Source: Hermodice carunculata
Lineage: Eukaryota > Annelida > Polychaeta > Eunicida > Amphinomidae
Direction of reading: 5' to 3'
Assembly: GCA_964020975.1 (NCBI GenBank)
Contig: OZ026622.1
Span: 89,757,462-89,821,461 of the forward strand
DNA length: 64,000 bases
In this document: piece after piece, positions 46,258-59,022 of the stretch
Layout: every line of letters starts with the position of its first letter
How positions within the stretch are numbered: position 1 is the first letter of the stretch
Position numbers and translations under genes: made by a program
Notes under the pieces: generated by a model
Seen by the model: only the letters and a program-made list of their open reading frames with translations
The model's database searches: none
What the model was told of the DNA's origin: nothing

Positions 46258-46415
46258 ATCTTACATGGCAGTGAGTGAGTTATGATTTTTCTGTCACGAG
46301 GGATCGTTGTTGGTGGGGAAAATCACGAGTGACTGCAGGTCACGAGTGATTTTCCCCACCAACAACGATCCCGAGTGAGAGAAAAATCGTCACTCACTCA
46401 CTGCCATGTAAGATT
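46258..46415. mobile_element. Near-perfect inverted repeat, 77-bp arms (MITE-like)
   Basis: Left arm AATCTTACATGGCAGTGAGT... to AATCACGAGTGAC (46258-46334). The right arm is its reverse complement, ending ACTGCCATGTAAGATT at 46415, with a few mismatches and a ~4-5 base centre. It would extrude a long cruciform. No coding capacity. Confidence 0.92.
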
Positions 46416-46754
46416 TTATTTATTCTATGTTTAATCGAGTATTTACCGCAAAAATTGTCGCTCTTGATGCTTAGGTGTCGCCATTTTGAAGCGGAGACTT
46501 TTCACTTGGAGTCACTGTAAATCACGTGACTTAAACATTATTACAAGTAAATTGTGACGCGCCTGCATCAGTGACGTAGTGCATTAACGTTTAGACAAAA
46601 TCAAATGTGCGCGAGGGATGTTTGATTATACATCATGCGTGACGTAAATAACTGCGACGAACACAAACAAACACGGTACACCAGGTAGGCGTTGTAAGTA
46701 GGCCTACAACATATTTTTGGCGATAAATACCCATTCAAGCACAGAATAAACAAA
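46416..46754. other. Spacer between the two related inverted repeats
   Basis: Less AT-rich, with ATTTATTCTATGTTT at its left (46419), inverted at about 46928-46942. It may therefore be the interior of a larger element. Contains TGACGTAA and CACGTGAC words. No ORF. Confidence 0.5.
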
Positions 46755-46943
46755 ATCTTACATGGCTGGATTGCGAGTTACTTTTTTTTCTCTTACTCGG
46801 GATCGTTGTTGGTCTGGTACTGGTAGGCATCAGCGGCAAGGGGACAGGTGCCGAAGCGGCGCTACCGGTCATGACATGTGACCTACCGTGAGTTACTATT
46901 TCTGGATTTCACTCCAGAAAAAGATAACTCACTGCCAAACATA
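46755..46943. mobile_element. Diverged relative of the 46.26-kb inverted repeat
   Basis: Shares AAATCTTACATGGC, CTTACTCGGGATCGTTGTTG and AACTCACTGCCA with it, but has a different, GC-rich centre. It ends AACATAGAATAAATG, the inverse of 46420-46434. Confidence 0.75.
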
Positions 46944-46945
46944 GA

Positions 46946-47012
46946 ATAAATGTATATATACATATATGTATATATACACATATGTATATATACATATGTA
47001 TATATGTATGTA
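46946..47012. repeat. TATATACATATG-type simple repeat
   Basis: Alternating TATATA/CATATG units. Confidence 0.9.
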
Positions 47013-47697
47013 AGTGCCCAGGGCTCGTTGCATTTTTGGTTATGCCATGGGCAGTCTGTGGCCACCATAGTTTCACAATTTTGAATATGAAAGGGTCCAT
47101 AAATAAGCTTATTACTCCAATATTTATATCTTAGTAAATTCATATCATGCAAAAATGAAAACTTGTGAATGCATATCTTGCTACAATAGGAACACTGTAT
47201 GAATGCTTATCCCATCAAAAAATAGTCTGGTGAGACTTTACACCTTAAGCCTCAGCTTCCAGGACTTCTTTTTCCCATGCCATCACGTAGTCTTGTTGTG
47301 AATAATGAAAGAGAATTTCTCTTTTTGTCTGTAGTCTTATTTTTCAACTGAAAGTACTCTTCTCTCGTAGCTGTTGGTTTCTTCTCTAAGCATTTCCTTG
47401 TGACGTTGATGAAGGTGCCCTATCTCACATATATAAATACCAATAAACTACTCACTGTGAGAGTAAGTAGTGCCAAGACCATGACCATTCACCAGGATAT
47501 GTGAATCCTTCCAGAGACTCTCATTGTCTGGCTTGATTAGCGGAGCCAACTGTACTCTAGAGACTGGCTTGAGAGCATTAAATTTGATCTGCTGGAATTC
47601 CTTAGGGCATCCACTTGGGGAATCAATTCCTGAATCTTGTTAGGTGGTATGTTCTGTATTTGCAATGTTCTGACCAAAAGATGATTAATTCATTCCA

Positions 47698-47920
47698 CCC
47701 TAATACCGCTCTTTCCCGCTAATATCTAAATGTCGTCTGCTAATTGTCTTTTACTAATTTAGGGATTATTTTTCAAAATTTTGGATAAGACTTGCATGTA
47801 ACAGCATGCAAAATTAAATGCCTATGGTCAAAAGCTTTCGTCAGTGCGGTCTGGGTGCAATGCACCCAGACTGCACCAAGAAAAGCAGTTGACTTCTGTC
47901 AGGGTGAAATGAATTAATTT
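47698..47920. mobile_element. Hairpin MITE, variable-core family, copy 3
   Basis: The ends are inverted: ATTAATTCATTCCACCCT (47680-47701) and AGGGTGAAATGAATTAAT (47900-47919). A palindrome at 47828-47859 / 47861-47892 has outer arm TCAAAAGCTTTC/GAAAAGCAGTTGA and inner core GTGCGGTCTGGGTGCA. The left body has AAATGTCGTCTGCTAATTGT and TTACTAATTT as in the 22.75-kb copy. It interrupts the LTR fossil. Confidence 0.75.
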
Positions 47921-49282
47921 GTGTGGCCATACCATGTAGGGTCCATTTTGCTTAATAAGTCCTGCATTCTGGCACTAACTCTTACCAGATATGTACTTAC
48001 CATGTGGTAACTTCCTTGATTGTTCCAACTTGGATACCTATGTTGTAGTGACTACTTCACCCCATATTATTAGGAAGTTTCTCCTAAAAAGACTTCAGTA
48101 GGGTGGGCAAGACAACTGGTCTTTCTGACTATGACTTCACAGGTATGTCTCATCTGCTTCTTACCTGACAAAATTGCCCATGCACGTGACCAAACATCAG
48201 GTATGCATACAGGTACTGTCTTACACACAAAAGGGTTCCATCCTGTTCACCTTTTTGGAAGGAAGATATTCACCAGGCTTAGGGTTTAATCCCACATCAT
48301 TATGCTTAACTAGTAGCTGTATTGCTAACCCTATGGTATAATATGGTAAGTGATATGTTTCCTTCACTAAGGGCAACTGTTGTCGGTGAATAAGCATAGT
48401 GCCATTCCATAAAGGGTGTGCTCTCTCATCTTCATATTATCACTGGATACAGGTAAACCCTGTCCGCGTGGGTGTCTGTATCTTATCTAACAATACTTGA
48501 AGTCGATTCAGAGATTGTAATTCACTAGTTAATCTCCCTAACTCTAACACAGCTTTAATCCTCTAAAACTTATGTACAGTTCCTAAATAATTATTTACCA
48601 GTTGTTCAAATAGTACAGAAAAACATGATCCATATTCATTAATTCCAAACTCAACAATGACAGCAAAGAGATTCCACACTTGCCAAAGCATCAACATTTC
48701 TTTCCCAATACCAATGTGAAGAAACAAATTTCACTCCTGACTTGAGACAGGCATTCACCCATAAAGGGCAACTGAAGACTGCCAATGCCTGCTCAAAGTT
48801 GTGCACCAACCATAATGTTCACAGGGATTGTCTTATAGCACTTGTATAATTCTTCATTTTCGCAGAGCAAGATACTGGTCGATGGTCTGTATCATTTGTT
48901 TCTCTTTGTCAATCTCCTGGAATGTATGGTTCAGCACCATCACTATCTGGTTGATTTGAAGCACTATTCTTCTCTGTTCCCTTCTCATTGATGTAACAAT
49001 CCATCATATCTGCATTGTGTCTCCTTCTATTGCTAATCAAAACAAGGTGTGGGTGATGTGTGCCATGAAGTTGATCAGGCCTCATCTCTTCCTTCCAGTG
49101 TGGTTCAGTATCTTTGAGTTTACCACTGTGACTTTGTCATTCACTTGGCCAAAAGGTGCCATCTTGTCATACAGTCATTTCATCCACTGCTTTCAGTCAA
49201 AAACAGATATGGCTGTCATAAGTAGAGATCCTCCGTGGTCTTGTATCATTGTTTAATCTCGTCTGTCCGCTGTGGTCAGTCC

Positions 49283-49432
49283 AAGGTCACCAATACATTC
49301 CATTTAGCTATTTGCACTCTGAGTACCTCAGTTTAAGGTCACCAATATATTCCATTTAGCTACTTAAACTCTGAGTACCTCAGTCCAAGGTCACCAATAT
49401 ATTCCATTTAGTTACTTGAACTCTGAGTACCC
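49283..49432. repeat. 54-bp tandem repeat, three copies
   Basis: 'AAGGTCACCAATATATTCCA', 'TTTAGCTACTT.AACTCTGAG' and 'TACCTCAGT' repeat at about 49283, 49337 and 49390, inside the LTR fossil region. Confidence 0.92.
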
Positions 49433-50978
49433 TTTTTCCTGTACTCAACACTCCATCTGGCAAAGGATGTTTGTCCAGTGCTCCCATCATCATGACCATA
49501 GTTATGAGTGTAACAGTCATCGATGTTCCATTGGTTGCTCCCAACATGGTTTTTCGCTGGCATGTGCACTGGATGTTGTATTCCATCCACAGCTTCTTCC
49601 AGTGTATAGTGTTGTACAGATGTGCTAAAACTCCTTGAAGGTCGCTATCAGTTCAGCTTGGCTTGGTACAATTCTTGTCAAACTTCTGATTGGTCTATGG
49701 CTTGTTCAGTCTCGTCCATTTCCCATTCTTGTTCAATTGTCCCTCTGGAGTTGTCTGTTCAGCACGCTGGTCTGCCAGGAACTGAAACATTGACTGTGGT
49801 AGAACTGTCTTTCTAGAGTTATGAACTAGTCTTTGCTGGATGTCCTCCAATCAAGGTTGGGATCAATCAATTTCTTCCAATTTACAAATTTGTTTTTCTT
49901 GTCTGCTGGTGACGTATACAACACATGGACCCACATAGGTGACTGACCTCAAATTGTGGATCATAGTTGCAGGTCAAAGTCAAATGCTCCTGAGCTTTAA
50001 GAACTACTCTTATTATAATGACTACAATGGTTCTGGGTGATTCTGTTTTTATAACATATTTGTCTTTGTAACCACCAAGATAATTTCCAGCCAGAAACAG
50101 AGCTACAAGCAACGGAAAAAAAGAAAGAAACGCACTGTACATATATTCAATCATGTTGTTCTTTTGGTTGCTGAGTTTTAAAGGCAATAACTTCTTTCTT
50201 CTGATCGAGTGACAACTGTGTCCTTCTGCGCTTTGTCAGTGGTGTTTCAGCCATGTCTTTGTGGCACTTGTGAACACTTATGAAGTAGACTGACAAAGAG
50301 GTTATGCATGGTGGTTGAGCAACACTGGAATGTCAGGATAACTTATGCTTGACTGGCATGTGGTACCATTGGCTTTATCAGCTTTAAGCACAAAAAACAA
50401 AGACGATGCTCTTTTCTCCCCAAAAACTACTGTACAGTCAAAACATGAATATTCCATTGTAATGAACACAGTAAGCAGTATGCAAATTTGTTCCCAAGTA
50501 ATTTTTGTGGGAACGTGAATTTTCCATTACAACATCTGCTGCTGTAAAGAAAGCAAAGTGTATATGTGGCATTCACATTCTGATTTATCCTTGGTCCATT
50601 AAATAGTCTAGGTCCCTCTAGGATATGTCCAGCTTTTTTCAGTGCTCCTTTGAGGTCAGTAAGTTTACCTTGTAAAGCAAAAGTGTCTTTATTTGCACCC
50701 AATACTTTGGTTACAGGCAATTGTCCTATCTGTCGATACATGAGGAAAAGGGGAGTGTGACCTGCAATGGTGCTCACACAATTTCTGTAACCTAGCAAGG
50801 TATTTGAAGGATGGTCTTCTCTATTTTGTGCACCATTGTAAACTAATCTGGCTATCGTTTGTTTTAGTTTTCTTTTAAATCTTTCAACTTTCCCATTTGT
50901 TTGAGGGATATATCCAGTGTTTCCATGTCCAGGAAAGAAATCTTTTGATTAAGCTTTTTCTACTGCTTAGATCATTTT

Positions 50979-52656
50979 TACCCTTCGGCCTTATGAGGCC
51001 GACGGGTATTGTCATACCCGACGCCGTCCATCTGTCCATCTGTCCCGTGGTTTTACCACCATAACTTCAGAAATTTTTGAGACAGGATTTTCAAATTGCA
51101 CATGATATTACATTTCTATATGGCCTACTTTGTGTACAAGCACAGTTGACCTTGACTTAATCTTTAAGGTCAGACAGTGGTCACATGTTCTAAGCAACGT
51201 TACCGCTGTAACTATCAAAAGCCTACATCTAGTAATCTAAATCTTACACACAAGAATTTTCATAGAGTGATCTAGAAGCCTATTGAAAATAAAGGTCATA
51301 GCTTTACATTTAATCTTCTTTTTGAGGTCAAAGATCAAGTGCACATTGGTGGTATTCGTATAAGTAAGGAAGTTTTAAGTCAGTTACATGAAATTTTATA
51401 CATACATGTATCACAACCAAAGAATGTGTTATGAATCAAAAGCAGGTCACTAGGTCAAGCATCTGGGTCATAGTGACCTATTCATTGAAATTTTGTTAAC
51501 CACCAGAACTTCAGAAATTTTTGAAAAAAAAGACTTTCAAATTGCACATGATATAACAGTCCTTTATGGCCTACTTTGTGTGCAAGCAAAGTTGACCTTG
51601 ACATAATTCTCATGGTGACACAGTGGTCGCATGTGCTAAGCAATGTTACCGCTCTAATTATTGAAAGCCTATATTTGGCAATCTAAATCTTACACACAGG
51701 AAGGTTCATAAAGTGATCTAGAAGCCTATTAAAAATCAAGGTCATAGCACTATATTTGACCAACTTTATGAGGTCAAAGATCAAGTGCCCAATGGTGGTA
51801 TTGGCATAAGTAAGAAAGTATTTAAGACAGGTACATGAAATTTTATACATACATGTATCACAACCAAAGAATGTGTCATGAATCAAAAGTAGGTCACTAG
51901 GTCAAGCATCTGGGTCACAGTGAACTATTCATTGAAATTTTGTTTACCAGCATAGCTTCAGAAATTTTTGAGACAGGACTTTCAAATTGCACATGATATA
52001 ACACTCCTTTATGGCCTACTTTGTGTGCAAGCATAGTTGACCTTGACATAATTCTCAAGGTGACACAGTGGTCACATGTGCTAAGCAATGTTACCGCTCT
52101 AACTATTGAAAGCCTACATTTGGCAATCTAAAAATCAAGATCAAGTGCACAATGGTGATATTGGCATAAGTAAGGAAGTATTTAAGGCAGGTACATGAAA
52201 TTTTATACACTCGTGTATCATAACCAAAAAATGTGTCATGAATCAAAAATAGGTCACTAGGTCAAGTATCTGGGTCACAGTGACCTATTCATTGACATTT
52301 TGTTTACCCACTATAACTTCAGAAGCTTTTGAGACAGAACTTTCAAATTGCATATGATGATACACTGCTGCAAGCAAAATTGACCTTGACCTAACTTTGA
52401 AGGTCACACAGTGGTCACAAGTTTTCTGAGTGACATTGTGCATCTAGAAATCTTAATTTTAAAACAAAAGAAGCAACATAGGATGATCTAGAAGGCTATT
52501 GAAAGTCAAGGTTATACCTCTATATTTGACCTAATGTTTTTTAGGTGAAAGGTTAAGTGTACAATAGTAGCATTTGTGCAGGTAACTATACCTGATACTA
52601 TGGGACACTATTCCTATTCACTTACAGCAAAAGAGATTGAAGGCGGCCAAAGGGTA
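50979..52656. mobile_element. 1.68-kb non-autonomous TIR element with internal tandem repeats
   Basis: It starts TACCCTTCGGCC and ends GGCCAAAGGGTA, inverted repeats of each other with one mismatch over 12 bases. The left end also holds a GGCCTTATGAGGCC palindrome and CGACGGGTATTGTCATACCCG. The interior is almost wholly four units of about 445 bp, opening near 51056, 51500, 51947 and 52308 (each 'TTCAGAA.TTTTGA.ACAG'). The third unit is internally shortened by about 90 bases. No ORF. It splits the integrase region of the LTR fossil, so it is younger than that insertion. Confidence 0.82.
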
Positions 52657-54600
52657 CCGCATTCTATGCAGTATTTTTCAGATATGACATAACTTTTGGC
52701 CCATTCTGACAACCAATTGATTACATTGAGACAGCATCAGTTACCCTTGTCAGTTGTTCCAAATTTCCCTACCAAATCCATCCCTCCAATCTGCATTGGG
52801 TAGACTAGAATAGGCATCTCTGCCACATCTTACTCTATCTGGTTTCGGCACATGGACGAGGCATGTTGGACATTCCCATAATAATATCCTTCCTCATACC
52901 TGGCCAGAAATAAGGTCTTGTACAAAGCCATGTGTCCTATATTTTTGTGACACTTACCTATCTATTTATCTCTATACGCTATTCTGAGTACAAGTCTTGA
53001 CTAGCTGGGTTATATAAGTGTTGGTTTCCTTATCAAATATAACAAACCCTGAATCGTGTGTGAGTCCTCTTCTTATGTTGATGAAAGGAGATCACCAAAT
53101 TCTGTCTGTTGTGCTGCTTTGATCTCTTAATCTTCCAGCTTGTCTGCCTCTGGTGGTATCCTTTGAATCACATCTTTATCTTGAAAAGCATCTGGTTCAA
53201 CCCATTCTTTTCTGTCTATGGTTCCAACCTTTGGCTTCATTGGCATCCTGTACATTAAATCTGTTTGAATGTCTCTGGATCATTTGATGTATATAATCTT
53301 AGCACTAAATGTGGCTGGTAGGACTCCCCATCTTTTGATCCTAGTCTCTTCATTTCTTTCGTGAAGAAAGATCTAAGTGGTTTGTGGTTAGCATACACAA
53401 TAAGCTTTGCTCCCCATAAGTATTGCCTGACTTTTGACACATAGTATACCACTGCACAAGCTTCCTTTGCTATGGTTGCCCATTTCAGTTGATATCCAGA
53501 CACCTTATGTGAAACATATTGAATAACTATTCCCCCACCCATTCCATTAGTGTCATCTTGCACTAAAATACCTCTTAACGCATGGCCTCAAGCATATGTG
53601 TACAGTTTAAAGATGGCTTGGCTTTTCCCCTGTTTGCTTGTGGATGTCTCTTCCGCCTCCTTCTTATAGCGGTCAGTAATATGACGTCCTGGTCTCCAGC
53701 AGTAGTAGCACTTTATCTGTCCATTGTTCCTCTATTGTTAATTCCTTGCTGGTCTGGTTCTTATTGTAAAGCTGGCTTCCAGCTTGGCGATTCTGGCATG
53801 CAGCCCATCCTGTGACTTGGCACATGATTTCATCTCTTTCAGTAGTTGATCCACTTCCGTAGTCCTGATTTGGCTGACTTTCATAGGGTCCTATTGTCTG
53901 ATGTTTCCAGTCCTCTGTTCACCTCTTGTTTGCCTTCTTGCCACCTAGCGGAGTCAATTGCTTCATTCAAGGTCACTGGTCTTGCTTTCATGATTTTCTT
54001 GATCCATTAGGAGCTACAGAAAGCTTTGGTATAGGCTCATACTGTACTCCTTTCACATCTGGGCCCCTGGTTCCTGGATAGGCTTTCATGGTTGCTTCTC
54101 AAAATCTCTTGTAGAATTTTGTGTGACCTTTGGGTGGTCTTCTCTTGCCCACTTTTCAGGTGTTCATCCACATTGGCAGAAAGAATGGTTTTTCAGATGA
54201 GTTATCATAGGTTGCTCCATGGCGTCCGCAGTCAGTTGTCTTGTAGTTCCAGAAATCAGTCAACTTTCATCTTGAGTGGTCCAGTCATGGTCCTTACCGC
54301 TATCTGTATGACCACCCCCTCCACAGGTGGGCTCACAGGTATAGTCATCTCCAGCTATTTGATCCATTCTTGGCCATCACCTGGGATGTTCCAGTCACAC
54401 AGTTGGTCAACAGGCACATTGATAATTGGAAGACATCTTGTACAAGCATCAACGACACAGACATGGAACTGTTGAACTGCCATAAAACTGATAGATGGCA
54501 CATACCATTCCACACAGGTAGGAGAAGGGGAAGAAAAAAAAGCAGACTTATGGGTGAGTACATGCGCTAAGCACAATTTACCAAACCATATGTCTGGTTT

Positions 54601-54985
54601 TTTGATGTAGAATTATGCCGCAGTTTGCATGTTGAAGGTAACTTATCTTTAAACCTTTCAGTCAATTTAATGTGTCTGTGAACTGATAAAAAAAAACATA
54701 ATTAGCACTCTTGTTGTTGCCAGTTATGCTACATAGTAGGGTTTTCAGATTGAACAATGCAAGGGGAGCAATTTTACTTTGGAGTTTGTTCATTCCTGTT
54801 ACCACACAGGCTGCAGGCAGTTGAATACTTCCAAGTACAGCTCTGTCTGCCTGTGCACATCCATCCCCAACCATGCTGGCAGATTCTAAACATGGTTGCA
54901 GAAAGGAAAAGTAGAGAGATTCTAGTGCATGTCTGTTCAATTTATACTGTAAACTTTTGAGTACACCTACCAGTTTCTTTGACTT
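54601..54985. other. Junction region between LTR fossil and LINE
   Basis: No feature recognised with confidence; it may hold the 5' end of the LTR fossil. Confidence 0.3.
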
Positions 54986-54999
54986 GGCAGTGATTGATA

Positions 55000-55760
55000 T
55001 GCATGGACCAACAGAGGTCAGATGGAAATATACAGAGTCCCAAATGTGATTCTGCTATACACATTCGATATTTGTTTGTTGGAAATTTAGACTTGGGTGA
55101 TCTGCTGGATTCCTTTTGGTGCTAACTAATAGTGTTTCAGTTTTTTGCAGGGTTGAAGGTCAGGAGCCACTGATTTGTCCAATCTCACATTGAAGAAATG
55201 TCTTCATTTAGAGTGCTTGCACCTTCAAATGGGTCATCCAGTTTAATATATAAGGTAGTTTGATCTGCAAAGAGATGTATTTCAGCCTTACAATATCTAT
55301 GGTACCATTAACACAAATCAGATGCATTAGTGGGCCTAGTTTAGAGGCCAGCCAAATGAGCAGGAAATCTGCCCTGATAGCACCCCAAGTGAACACTTCA
55401 CCTTGGATAACAACATGTTGATGCTCCTCAAAAAGACAATTTTCTACCCATTGTAATTCTTCAGTTTTTCGATCAAACCTGGGTGATATACTTTTTTAAA
55501 TCCTTTTGTGATATCACAAAAGATTACACGAATTTTTGAATCATCTATGGCTTTAGAAACCTCATGATATAGAAAGACTAGTTGGTTGACAGTGCCATCA
55601 CTGGAAATGAACCCAGATTGGTTTTCTGATCACAGTTGTTCCTAAAGACATTGAACATGTCTTTAAAAGCTGCTTGTTCCAAAACTCTGCCAACACAGCT
55701 TAGCAACACTCCAACCAATAAGCCTTTTCATGCTAAAGTGAGATGTCAGCCTACCAATAT
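55000..55760 (-). mobile_element. LINE reverse transcriptase fragment
   Basis: On the - strand, GFISSDGTVNQLVFLYHEVS, KIRVIFCDITKGFKKVYHPG (motif A, 'FCDISKAFDRVWH'), LIEKLKNY, CSLGVLSGQ/WGAIRA (before motif B) and LFADQTTLYIKLDDPFEGAS (motif C, FADD changed to FADQ) occur in RT order. Several frameshifts and stops. A CR1/L2-type assignment is likely but not proven. Confidence 0.85.
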
Positions 55761-56109
55761 CAAAAAGTCCTAAAAACCAAACAAACAAAAATTTTTCAAC
55801 AAGTGAGATCCGCTATTGCTATTCAGTTCTTATGGTTAATTTTGCCACTAGAGTTTCAAAGTTTGAAAAAAAAATAAAAGGCTGAATCCATTTAAAAGTG
55901 AAAAATTAGGAAAAATGTACGTTCACGTTGCACAACTATTGTATAAACACAAGGTAAGTGAAAAAAATTACAATGACAAACAACATTTTTGAATTTTATG
56001 TACTTTTCAAAAAATATATACTTTGTTGCACTTATTTTTAGTTCTTTGTGTTTTATGGCCAATTTTGTGGACACCTCTGCTAAGCAGAAGTAAATCCAAA
56101 ACAACCCAA

Positions 56110-57240
56110 TTATGACTGAAAAGGTGTAAGCCTAGCTGTGAATGACTCATACAAAGTTGATGGTTTCATTCATTTCTATACATAGTCCCCTTTCAGTTTT
56201 ACACAGTTTTGCCAGCAATGCTGCAAGGCCTGGATGCCGGTGAAGAAGATAATTTCTTCAGCCATGCTAAAAAAAAGTCATTCACAAGGGAAATGGGGTC
56301 ATCATTACTAGAAAAATGGCAATCAACTGGTTCTTTTTTCTTTCAGGAAAACAGATGGAAGTCTGATGGGGCTAAATCGGTGAATAAGGAGGATGGTCAA
56401 TGCGTTTGAAGCCACAATCATGGATTGCTGACATGGAAACCACCACGAACAGGAGCATTGTCTTGGTGGAACAAGACTCCTTCAGTGAGCATTTCCCATT
56501 CTGTAGCTTGTATAGCTTCACGTAACTGTCTTACTAGGTCAGCATAATGATATCTTCCATTTGTAGTCAGGCCTTTTTTCAAGACAGTCAATCAGCAGAT
56601 TGCCCCTGGAATTCCAAAAGATTGAAGCCATCAGCAGCAGCTTCCAGCAGAAGAAACTGACTTGGCTTTTGGGGTGGTGGTGATCCCAGATGCTTCCATT
56701 GCTTAGACTGAATTTTGGTGCCTGGTTCAAAGTGATGAATCCAGGTCTCATCCATGGTTACAAATCGGGCCCAAAAATTATTAAGATCTGCTTCAAAATG
56801 GCATGAATTGTAATGGAAGGCCAGGAATCTGACATGTTTCTAATCCGCTGTCAAGAGCTTTGGCACTAATCTTGCAGAACCTTTTGTCATTCCCCACTCC
56901 TTGGTAATGATGTTCTCAACCGTCTCATGAGAGATGCCCACAACCCTGGCAATATGTCGCATGGTCAATAGTTGATCAGCCATCCCCATGTCATCCACCA
57001 GGCTAATGTGTTCGAGAATGGTTGCTGTTTAAGGCCTTCCCTGATGCGGGTCACCATCAAAGCTTTCTCTGCCATGCTTGACTTCTGCAGCCCACTTGTT
57101 AACACTGGAAAAGGCATCATCCCCCAAAGTGGAGATAATGTCGGCATGTATCTGTGTTAAACTTATTAGTTTCAGTTGCACGTAATTGATGACTGCCCTT
57201 CTGGCCAGTTTTCTCCATTTCTGGTGATTTCAATGGGTAG
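56110..57240 (-). mobile_element. Decayed mariner transposon (DD34D transposase)
   Basis: The - strand reads from an ATG at 57216-57218: MEKTGQK, then INYVQLKLISLTQIHADI, STLGDDAFSSVNKWAAEVKH, SLVDDMGMADQLLTMRHIAR, VVGISHETVENIITKEWGMT, RFVTMDETWIHHFEPGTKIQ, WKHLGSPPP and FHQDNAPVRG. It ends WQNCVKLKGDYV before a stop near 56187. These are the helix-turn-helix domains and catalytic Asp residues of mariner transposase. Multiple frameshifts are present. Terminal inverted repeats were not found by eye. Confidence 0.9.
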
Positions 57241-58590
57241 GTTCACAAGATGGTCTGGTACAAAGACACTACTTACACAATAGTTGCAGTTTTTATGTTT
57301 ATGATTTATTAAATAAATGTACTTCTTGTTGGTTGTAAAATTTTGTTTCAACCGGATTTACATATCTTACTTGGGCTTAGAACTTTTAGCGGGCCCTCGT
57401 AACATGATCACCTACCATCTTCGTTGATTATATCTTCTAATTCAAGAAAAAGGAACGTATCCATGATTTTCAAATTGCTTGTACATGTACATGCACCAGT
57501 AATGAAAAACATAACTATCATGTCTTACTATTTCGTAAATGATCCTGGATCTGACAAGGTTAAACTTGTATTCGGTTTGGTCTCATCACTATCATTGAAA
57601 ACTGTTGTCTGCTTCTCTTTTCATGCAACTTTTATATATTTGGTAACAATTTGAACATTCAGGCATTTTCTGCACATATTGCAGTGCAGTAAGTGTTCAA
57701 TATGTAGTGAAACTGATGTTGTTTTTTATAATTGTCTGATGTATATAGTTTGTTATGGTTAAAGTCATGTCAGGTTGGCTCAAAGTGTTTAATATACTCT
57801 CTCTCTCCCTCTTCTTCTCTCTCTCTCTCTCTCTCTTGTATAAATAATTAGCATCTAAATCAACTGACTGACAAGTTGAACTACGTCTGATTATAAATGA
57901 AAAAAATTAAAACTGTTACAGGAAAACAGTTATACTTACAGTTACCTTTAGGAATTTCAACATGATCCCCCCCTCTCTCTCTTTCTTTCTTTCTTATCAG
58001 AAAACCTAATTCTTTCTCTGATAAAGGTAGTAAAATTTTACAATAATTAGGACTGTTTTACATTTTGACCTTTTGAACTTTATAGAACTACGAGTAAGAT
58101 GTACATTATGCTTGGCTGACTTACAGATAACTTACAATGGCACACTACATTTTTGGAATTCTAACTTATTACCCCAATAATTGACTTATTAGATGACTTG
58201 TTGGATTCTATGCTTTCTTGAACATTTAAATTTCCTTTCAAAAATACTTCTGGAAACCAACTTGAAATATGACTGCTATCCTTACAAATTTTGGCTATTG
58301 TAATGCATTTTTTGACTATGTTTTAATGGTTTGAGGCCTGATGTCACTTGCTTCTGGCTGATGTTTAAGATTTGAACCAGTGTACTTACTATATTTGCAA
58401 GTTCAAACACTATTCTTTTTGAAATACTCTTAGTTTATCTCCTTTAAAACAACATCATGTCCTTAACTACATGCCTAAAACACATCAAATTATATAATAA
58501 TGTTGTTTGGATTCCTGTTGATGGTCATTTTGGGCCTAGGGGGCTTTTCTGATGGATTGATGTTGGTGTTAGTGTCACTTTGTGGACTTA
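57241..58590. other. Noncoding stretch with pyrimidine-rich tracts
   Basis: (CT)n at 57797-57838 and a C/CT/CTTT tract at 57966-57996. A 76-codon frame (57424-57654) has no recognised motif. Confidence 0.45.
57797..57838. repeat. (CT)n microsatellite
   Basis: CT repeats with a short CCTCTTCTT interruption. Confidence 0.93.
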
Positions 58591-58591
58591 A

Positions 58592-59022
58592 ATGGATGAT
58601 GATCATTGTTGAGATGGTGGTAGCAAGGAGTACCTTTTTAAATACTGAGTTTTATTGACATTTTCAACAAATTAAAAACCACCGCTTACAAATTCTCTGA
58701 TGTGCTGCAAATTTTGCTTCCTTTTCATAAATTGTATGGTCCTGTATGCACATGAATGATGCACCTGTTCAAGCCAATTTACTGAAATAGGCCTATAATT
58801 TCAAACAAAACTTTTTGCATTCTGTCATGTGAAAACTAGATATGGCTTTTTCGACCCTATGGACCTTTACACTTACGTTTTGGTCTCTTTTGGGTAAATA
58901 CGAACTATAAATTTATGTGTTTCAGCTATACATACCAAGGAACATTGCCTTTGGTCGGAACTGACTTTGATTTGTATCATTAGGACTACGGTTGGGTTAT
59001 GGTAATGACACTGTCTAATATA
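58592..59022 (+). repeat. Dispersed repeat 'A', longest copy
   Basis: About 430 bases. Matches 23964-24365 (same strand) and 30922-31107 (inverted). It extends past TTAGGACTACGGTT through ATGGTAATGACACTGTCT. Confidence 0.9.

Larger units (their letters stand above)
47200..54600 (-). mobile_element. Broken Ty3/Gypsy-like LTR retrotransposon fossil
   Basis: Read on the - strand, recognisable parts run from right to left. A gag region with a nucleocapsid-type zinc knuckle lies at about 53.6-54.5 kb. An RNase H segment follows at 53255-53563 (WATIAKEACAVVYYVSKVRQ; YANHKPLRSFF). Integrase pieces lie at about 52.7-53.0 and 50.4-50.98 kb, with GYIPQTNGKVERFKRKLK and HTPLFLMYRQIGQLPVTK. Env-like or 3' sequence may lie at about 47.2-50.2 kb, uncertain. 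Two DNA elements have inserted into it. The copy is broken many times over and looks old. No LTR pair was identified, so both ends are approximate. A related fragment lies at 10350-10505. Confidence 0.75.

Noticed and set aside
49882-50187. 101-codon - strand frame with a hydrophobic N-terminal segment
   Set aside because: It lies in the LTR fossil region and could be envelope-like, but the match is too weak to name a part.
54092-54475. 127-codon + strand frame
   Set aside because: Shadow of the - strand gag region of the LTR fossil.
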